A stretch of 64,000 nucleotides of DNA from Eudorina sp. 2006-703-Eu-15 (lineage: Eukaryota; Chlorophyta; Chlorophyceae; Chlamydomonadales; Volvocaceae). The position numbers were made by a program, and so were the translations under genes. Under the pieces are notes generated by a model. The model had not been told where the DNA came from, ran no database searches, and saw only the letters and a program-made list of their open reading frames with translations. The stretch is from the NCBI GenBank assembly GCA_003117195.1, contig BDSI01000045.1:152589-216588 (forward strand), written 5' to 3'. Shown piece by piece: positions 57,792 to 64,000 of the stretch. Position 1 is the stretch's first letter; the number at the start of each line of letters is the position of its first letter.

Positions 57792-60423
57792 GTCGGTGGG
57801 GCGGGGCGGTATCGGGGGGTATCTGGGGAGCTGTTGCGCAGGCGTGGGAAGGGGAGCGATGCGGCTGCGGCCGCTGGAACTGCGGAGGAGGCGGCGGCGT
57901 CGGGCCGTGGGCCACGGCGGACGTCGTTGCTCGGCAGTCGCTGACACGAGAACGGGGCGTTGGAGCGACCGGTGCGGGTAGTGCTGCAGGTGGGGGAGAG
58001 GGGCGGGGAGCTGCCTCCGCAGCCCACCGGTAACTGAGCTGTGGCGAGGACGGGGCTTGAGCATACACCGTATTAGGGAGCCGTCGGTGGCATGCCCCCC
58101 CCCGTTGTGATATAGCTGCGAAAGCGGAGTACAGGCGCTCACCCAGATGGGTGCACCCAAGATCGGGGCCCACAGCACCTACCGGGCGCCCAGCACTGCC
58201 CACGTTCTCGCCGAGGGACATAGCCTTTGACCTATCTACGTAGATGTGTCTCGCCTTTCGACATCTGACTGACTGTGCAAGAAATTTCCCGTGATGTTGA
58301 AGATTTACGTCAATTGTACGTCTATTTCATTGCGGCTCCAGGGTTGGTGCCTGTCGTACCACGTCGGTTGGGTGGTTGACGCGTGCCGGGGTCGCGGAGG
58401 CTTCCTCCTTGGTGGCAGTCGGCGGATAATACTTTCCTGTCTTGATTCGTTGGGTTCTGGGTTTGGGCCCGGCTAGGTTGTTCTTATCGAAGGCCCACGA
58501 CGGGCGTCGTGTCGGTGGTGGTGTCGGCTGATGCATGTGGTGGCGTTGGAGTTGACATGGTCGTTTGCCGAGCGTGTCTTGCGGCCGCCTCGTCTCGCGG
58601 GTCGTCGCGAAGGTCGGGCCGCCGTACATACCGGGTGGCTTGTGTCGTACATACGAGTAGACATACGAGGCCGTTGGATGGGGCGTTGGCAGCAGCAGCC
58701 AAAGGGCACAGCAGGGCGGCGCAGCAGGCGGCGGTGATCCCGCGCGGGGGGTTAGGGAGGGGGAGAGGTGATGGTGGGAAGGGAGGGGGATGTCGTCCCT
58801 GTTGTGTCTTGATTGACATCAGGGGCTGTCGGGGATAACCCGGGGGCTGAGGACCCGCGACTGAGTCATGAGCCGCATGAGGGCGCAGTGAGGCAGTGGC
58901 AAGTGGGCTAACCGGTAGCGCTCGAAGCTCCTCGTCGCATCGAAATTCGAAAGCACTTTTTTCATTGACCGTTTAGTTTGATTGAACTGATGGACGACAG
59001 GGAAAGCGGGGGCGCATCGCAGGGCTTGAGGTGCGTCTCCATGGCCAACTTGATTGAGTTGGGTGTTGAGTCCGCACTGCCACGGGACCGCACCGATTCC
59101 GAATCCGAGGTGTCTGTGTCTCTGTGTGCATCTCCTGCATCTCCTGCCGCGGCCGTTCCATGCAGCCAGCCAGCTAGCTGTGCTACGGGGTGTGCCCCTC
59201 TCCATGTCACGCGTCTCGGCCCCTGCACCTGCACACGCGCAGCAGCCGGCCACCGTTGTGCAGTCGACCCGTGTCGGCGCGTTGCGACCGCGCGGCGGCG
59301 GCGGCAGCACACGCACATCTCAGTTCCTGCACCCATTCGGTCCTTTGTTCCTTTGGTGTCGCCGAGTGGTCGTGATGTTCGAGAGGGGGGCGGCCTTGTG
59401 CGGATGCGTCGGGGGCTCCGCCGCGGTGGTGCGGGTGGCGCCGTACGTACAGCTTGGGCGTTGTCCCGCCCGCGCGCGTCCAGCCCCCTCCCAACTCTGC
59501 CCCTTCCCTCGCCTCCTCCCCTCCCTGCCCCTTCCCTCGCCGCCCTCCCGGGGCCCCTTCATGATGTCCTTGCTACTATCCATGTGCTGTACTGCGCTGG
59601 GAGGCAGCGGCCCTCACCACACGATTGTGCGTCGGCAGACACGTCACGGTAGCGGTGGACGATGGCGATGACGAATGGACAGGGGCAACGAAGATGGTGC
59701 ATGGTGGTGAACGTCGTGTTGCCGTGCGTGTTCATATGTGTACGCACAAAAACCTGCACTCCCCCTCGCTCGCGCTTGGGAGGGGCCGCGGGCCGGGCGC
59801 TGTGCATTGCGGCTCGTCGTCGTCATCGTGCAACGCTGTGCCTCACGACTCTGGGCCGCGGCTGCAGGTCCGCGGCCGTCGCGAGGCGCCTGCTTTCTGG
59901 GCTCTCGCTTGGGTTGCCAGCAGTCCAGCACCCGGCAGGACAGCATCGGCGGGTGCATGGTGGCCGCGAGGTGGCCGGGCACTGCCGCGCGCACGCACAA
60001 GCCGGCACAGCAGGGAACACGACGGGGGTGCCGAAGACCGGCCGGTACGACGCCGCGCGGGCATGGTCTCACGCAGAAGTGCCGCTTCAGCTTTTTTTGG
60101 CGCCGGTGAAGGAGCGGCTTGATGGCACGGCAACTCAACTGTAACGATATGGATATCTTCATTTGGTCATGCGCCTTCTGTCATGTTGGAACAGCATTCC
60201 GAACGCCAGCCTGGGGCAACATGGCCGTATCTAGCTTCCGGTCCATGACAGTATTGAGACAACATTTGTCCTTGGAACTGTACCACTCCTGTATCTGCTC
60301 ACAGCGTCTATCAAATCGGTAACTTTGCGACCGCCTCCTGCCAAGCCCCTGAATGATGCCAGTTACTCTCATTTTAGCTTACGCTGCTGCACAGCGCGGT
60401 TGCCGAATTAATCTTCATTGCTG

Positions 60424-60498
60424 TTGCGTCGTAGGTATTTGAATGTTGCAAGCTGATTGCCGCTGCGTTGTAGGAATCTGAATGTTGCAAGCTAATTG
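60424..60498. repeat. 36-bp imperfect tandem repeat
   Basis: Copies at 60424-60459 and 60463-60498 share GAATGTTGCAAGCT. Confidence 0.87.
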
Positions 60499-60752
60499 GG
60501 TAATGCGGCGTAATATATACGGATGTTTCTAGGATTCAAGGTCAGAACCTGCGACGCAACGCGTTCGACGGCAGCCGTACGGGTAGATCCAACAGTTGGG
60601 GGCCGTAGTACTTGGCCGTCGGTGCATCCAAAGCAACCGAGGCGACAGCTGACGTGGCGTAGTCTAGAGCCGATGGTCAGCGAGCTGCTAGTCTAGGCCC
60701 GGCGGGTGCGGCCTACCGCCAAAGCACTCCCACCGGGAAGGCGACAGGCGTG

Positions 60753-60793
60753 CGGGGGGCCACTGTCCCCATGCCCCTGACAGTGGCCCCCCG
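60753..60793. repeat. Perfect 15-bp inverted repeat (hairpin)
   Basis: CGGGGGGCCACTGTC at 60753-60767 and its exact reverse complement at 60779-60793 around an 11-base loop. It could be a transcriptional hairpin, a small-RNA precursor stem or a transposon end relic. Confidence 0.9.
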
Positions 60794-61092
60794 TGTCTTT
60801 CATTTACATCCCTGCTCCCCGCGATGATCGATCAACCGTGCGTGGGCACGCTCGGCGTAATTCAACCCCTCAAATCAAGACAATCACCTCCACCATAATA
60901 AAGAAACAGATACGAAAGAATGAATTCCTGGTCCTTCCCCAAAGCTCCCCAACAAGCAACACCGTGCCTATCGGCCATCTGTCCGATCGGGTCCGATCGC
61001 AATAGCTACCCGCGGGGTCCGCTGTAACATCGATCCTTAATAATACAAAGGCGCAGCTAACCCTTCCGCTTCCCAGCAACGAATGCTGCGGT

Positions 61093-61799
61093 GAGCTGGA
61101 GGTTGATGAACTGGGCTGGTTGACGAGCTGCGAGGTGTCGCCGAACATGTCCCCAGCAGACGGGTCGACGCTGACCAGCACACAGGGCACGTATGGCACC
61201 CAATGCGCGCATGGTGACGACGGGATACAGAAATTCGCATGGAGAACCCGTAAGCATTGAGGCGGGCAAGCAATAATAGTCCGAAACCGTGCGTGTGTAC
61301 TACGAAGTCACTAAGGCATGAGCTCGCCGATAGACTGCCGGTAATCAACACCATCGGCTACAAGCGATTGTGGTGCGCATTGACCCGTGGGTCCATCGCT
61401 CGTTTCCGCTTGGCCGCATCATCAGGGCACCCTTCGAGACACGGCCCTGCCCGACGCGTGCGTACCTGGGAGCTCAGACAGGCCCGCGCTTCTCCAAAGC
61501 CCCGACCAACGCCCAGCTAAACGTAAAGCGCATCTGCCTGCAGAAGCTGTCAGCCATGTAGCGAATGCCCCGAATCTCGGTCCTCAGGCGATGACGATGA
61601 CCTGGACCAGCGCAAGCAGGGTCCGCCTGCCTGAGAGAAGGGCATAGCAGAGGGGAGAGAAGGGAGGGCGTTACAGCGCGCGCACACATGACCAAAAGTG
61701 ATCGCGTACGGTAATGAGCGTCCGAGTTTGGCTGCGTGCGTGGAGATCCGGGTGCGTCCACGAGGGCTGCGCGGAGCTGGAGGTTGATGAGCTGGGCTG
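61093..61799. repeat. Dispersed pair of near-identical 26-bp motifs
   Basis: GAGCTGGAGGTTGATGA(A/G)CTGGGCTG occurs at 61093-61118 and 61774-61799, in the same orientation and each preceded by GCTGCG. On minus both read INLQL-T/R-AA, so these could be related exon ends. Confidence 0.7.
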
Positions 61800-63050
61800 A
61801 CGGCGGAGCTCAGGGGCATGGATGACGTCTTGCGGGACAGGCGTCATCGGCGTGGTCCAGGAGAGCGATGGTCGCGGGGGTCGTGCCCTTCCATGGTCAT
61901 AAGAGACGTTGGTTTATGGCGGCCAATAAAGCTAGTATCGGTCTTGACGGCGATATTGGCGGCGGCGGCGGCTGCGGCAGCTGTCGGGGAAAGATGTCGG
62001 CACCCACAGTAACCAGCATGACGGCGTAGTAACATCAGGGCCGAGCGCCAGCATGTGCCTGATGGACGGTGAGTAGGACACAAGGAACATGGTTGCGACG
62101 CCATCATCTAAAGGACTCATCCACGACAACGACTCTCGACACGAAAGCACTCCTCCGAGCAACGCAGTCAGCCGGCAGGGTGTCTGCTGCCGAGGGCTGC
62201 CGTTTTCGGCCCCTAAAGTCGTGGGCACTCGAACATCCACACCAAAATTTACCTTACGTTGCTTGCATGGGCAATTATGTAGCCGTGCGATCCTTGGGTT
62301 GACTTTGTCATGCTGGCAGGTTGCTGCTGAGCGAAACAGCCAGCCGTCACAGCTCCCGGGTAACCTTGTGCGCAAGTTGGTGCCATTGCCGTTGTAACGT
62401 AACTGGGCCAATTGAAGGCGTTGGGGATGAAGAGCCGAGGGCGAAGTCATGTTCCCTTCCATTTGGAGTTCAGACGCCCGGCCAGCTCGCACAGCCTAAC
62501 AGGAATCACGTTTGGCATAGCACGGTCATTTAGACCAGTGGGCTCAGCGTGTGCCTTATCAGCTGCGTGAAGCTGTTTGAGAAGGTCTGCACTTGCTGGT
62601 TTTTGTACCAGAAGGTGTGCAGTGCTCCTTGTCGTCGGGCAAAGTAATGTAATAATTACTTTGCACCAGAGCCTTGGTTAACCTTGCGCGTCAAAACCAG
62701 ACCGTTGCGCTCGTACTCCCAGATCAGTCAAGGAATGACTAAAAAGCGAATGTGGAATATCACTTACAGAAATTCGCATGACGTTCGAGGCTAACGCTTC
62801 CAAACAGATTATGTATAATGACTAGTAGATGTCCATAGATTGGCAAGGTCCCGACCTCTTGACTGACAGTTGCACCCCGCGCCTCGCCGGACTAGGAACC
62901 ACAGGCCGATCATACTGCCCACGTCACCACGTTGAAGACGCATCGTGGGTCAGACCATACCGCACCCCCTCCTCCGGCACCCAGTAAGGAACCTGGAAGC
63001 TGACCGAGACATGCGCCCGCACCTGTCATCCACAGCCGAGAGCAAGCCCA

Positions 63051-63803
63051 TTAACACAAGACAGTAGCCGGAGACACACACCCCACCCGAGGACGCACCC
63101 CACCCCACCGACCGGGCTTGCTAGCGCTTGCTCGACACCACGGGCGGAACACACACGCCACCGGGCGGCTCGCGGCACGGCGTATGACCCCTGCCCCGGG
63201 GTCCGTGACTGGCTCATGTCGAGCTACTGCCGTGCAAGGGGCACAGCTCAAGCGCCATGACCGCCTCCGTGATCGCCACCGTGCATAACACACCGCTGCT
63301 GCAGCGGCGAGGCTCGACACACCACGCACGTCTGCAGTCTGGGCGGTCGCATGCGGCAGGATCGGCTGTGAACCGACTCCGGGATTGTTGGCGACCCCCG
63401 GACCCACCCACCCACCTGCGCTCCGCCAGCAGCACCGTTGGGTGCACCCACCCTGGGGCCCACCTCCGACAGCCCCTGCAGCACCTCCTCCATCGCCGCC
63501 TCATGCACACGAGTGCCTGGGGATGCATCCTGGGGGCCTGCACTCGCTGCCCCCACGTCCTTACGTCAAGCTGCTGCTGGTGCTGGAGCGGTGGTGATCG
63601 GCTGCAGGAGGCTGTTTGACAGCCCGACCCACCTGCTCATCCGCGTAGAGCCTAGGGACACTGTTCCCCCATCTCCGCCTCACGCAGTGGCAATCTCCTA
63701 CACGCTCCAACGGGTGCCCGTGCAAGGGGCGGAGCGCTGCGATGTCGAAGTAGTTGACGATCAACTGTTGATGCTGGTTTCCGCGCGGTACAAGGTGACG
63801 TAG
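63051..63803. CDS. Possible terminal exon(s), strand ambiguous
   Basis: Plus strand: after a CAG acceptor at 63605-63607 the frame reads RLFDSPTHLLIRVEPRDT to a stop at 63803 (end: LVSARYKVT), with a normal acidic/hydrophobic composition. Minus strand: an exon-like stretch at about 63532-63467 reads GTRVHEAAMEEVLQGLSE between an AG and a GTGGGC, followed lower down by VAITEAVMALELCPLHG to a TGA at 63214-63216. The phases of the minus pieces do not join cleanly. I cannot decide which is real, and no family is recognised. Confidence 0.25.
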
Positions 63804-64000
63804 TCGGGAAAGACCCACCATCGGTTGAAGGTCTTGACATCCGAAAGATTGCACGGCGAGACTTGTACCCCGATGGCCTCTGAGAGCTAAGGTTCTACAG
63901 GGCTCACAGCAGCATCTGGTAGCATGAGGTGTACACCAGGCGGTTAGGGCCGGCGATGGTACTGCAGGCACCAGCCCTTGAGCCCGTTCCGTGTTAAATG

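Larger units (their letters stand above)
57792..63050. other. Region without a recognisable gene
   Basis: About 5.3 kb after the SPL-like gene. Frames are short or compositionally unlike protein. It contains a tandem repeat at 60424-60498, a perfect hairpin at 60753-60793 and a duplicated 26-bp motif at 61093 and 61774. The minus-strand stretch 61474-61650 reads a partly protein-like frame (IRYMADSFCRQMRFTF) but without convincing splice sites. GC falls after about 60.3 kb. Confidence 0.45.

Overview
The window looks like nuclear DNA of a green alga of the Volvocales (Chlamydomonas/Volvox relatives). It is very GC-rich. Genes are split into many short exons by GT-AG introns, proteins are rich in Ala, Gly and Ser, and microsatellites such as (CT)n, (CCA)n and (GCACCC)n are common. 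Non-LTR retrotransposon copies end just after a TGTAA motif, the algal polyadenylation signal. Species cannot be fixed from the sequence alone. All calls come from reading the sequence; no database search was run.

Layout. 1-346 is (CT)n followed by (CA)n. 560-11034 (+) is the 3' part of one large gene. I traced 17 exons with every intron phase consistent; they encode a coiled-coil then armadillo/HEAT-like protein that I do not recognise. 11545-16333 (+) is a BET/GTE-type bromodomain protein (bromodomain, NET domain, acidic region, charged coiled-coil tail), with an in-frame stop that may separate two isoforms. 18015-22632 (+) is a seven-exon major facilitator superfamily transporter, and one of its introns appears to be GC-AG. 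22633-30726 holds no confident gene. 30727-33430 (-) is a two-exon gene for an 801-residue low-complexity protein with a distinctive N-terminus.

35724-49640 is a head-to-tail array of eleven 5'-truncated copies (A to K) of one LINE-type retrotransposon, all on the minus strand. Each copy starts where the next one's 3' end lies, so new copies appear to have inserted repeatedly at the 3' terminus of older ones. Copy A keeps most of the reverse transcriptase, copy C is internally deleted and keeps the start of the endonuclease, and several copies are only 35-320 bp long.

53785-57791 (+) encodes the C-terminal two thirds of an SPL1/SPL12-type SBP-box transcription factor (conserved middle region, ankyrin-like segment, C-terminal hydrophobic segment). 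The SBP zinc-finger domain is not visible in the window. 57792-64000 is mostly without recognisable genes, with a perfect hairpin at 60753-60793 and possible terminal exons near 63.2-63.8 kb.

The genes do not form one pathway. Two are chromatin or transcription regulators (GTE and SPL-like), one is a membrane transporter, and two are unrecognised.
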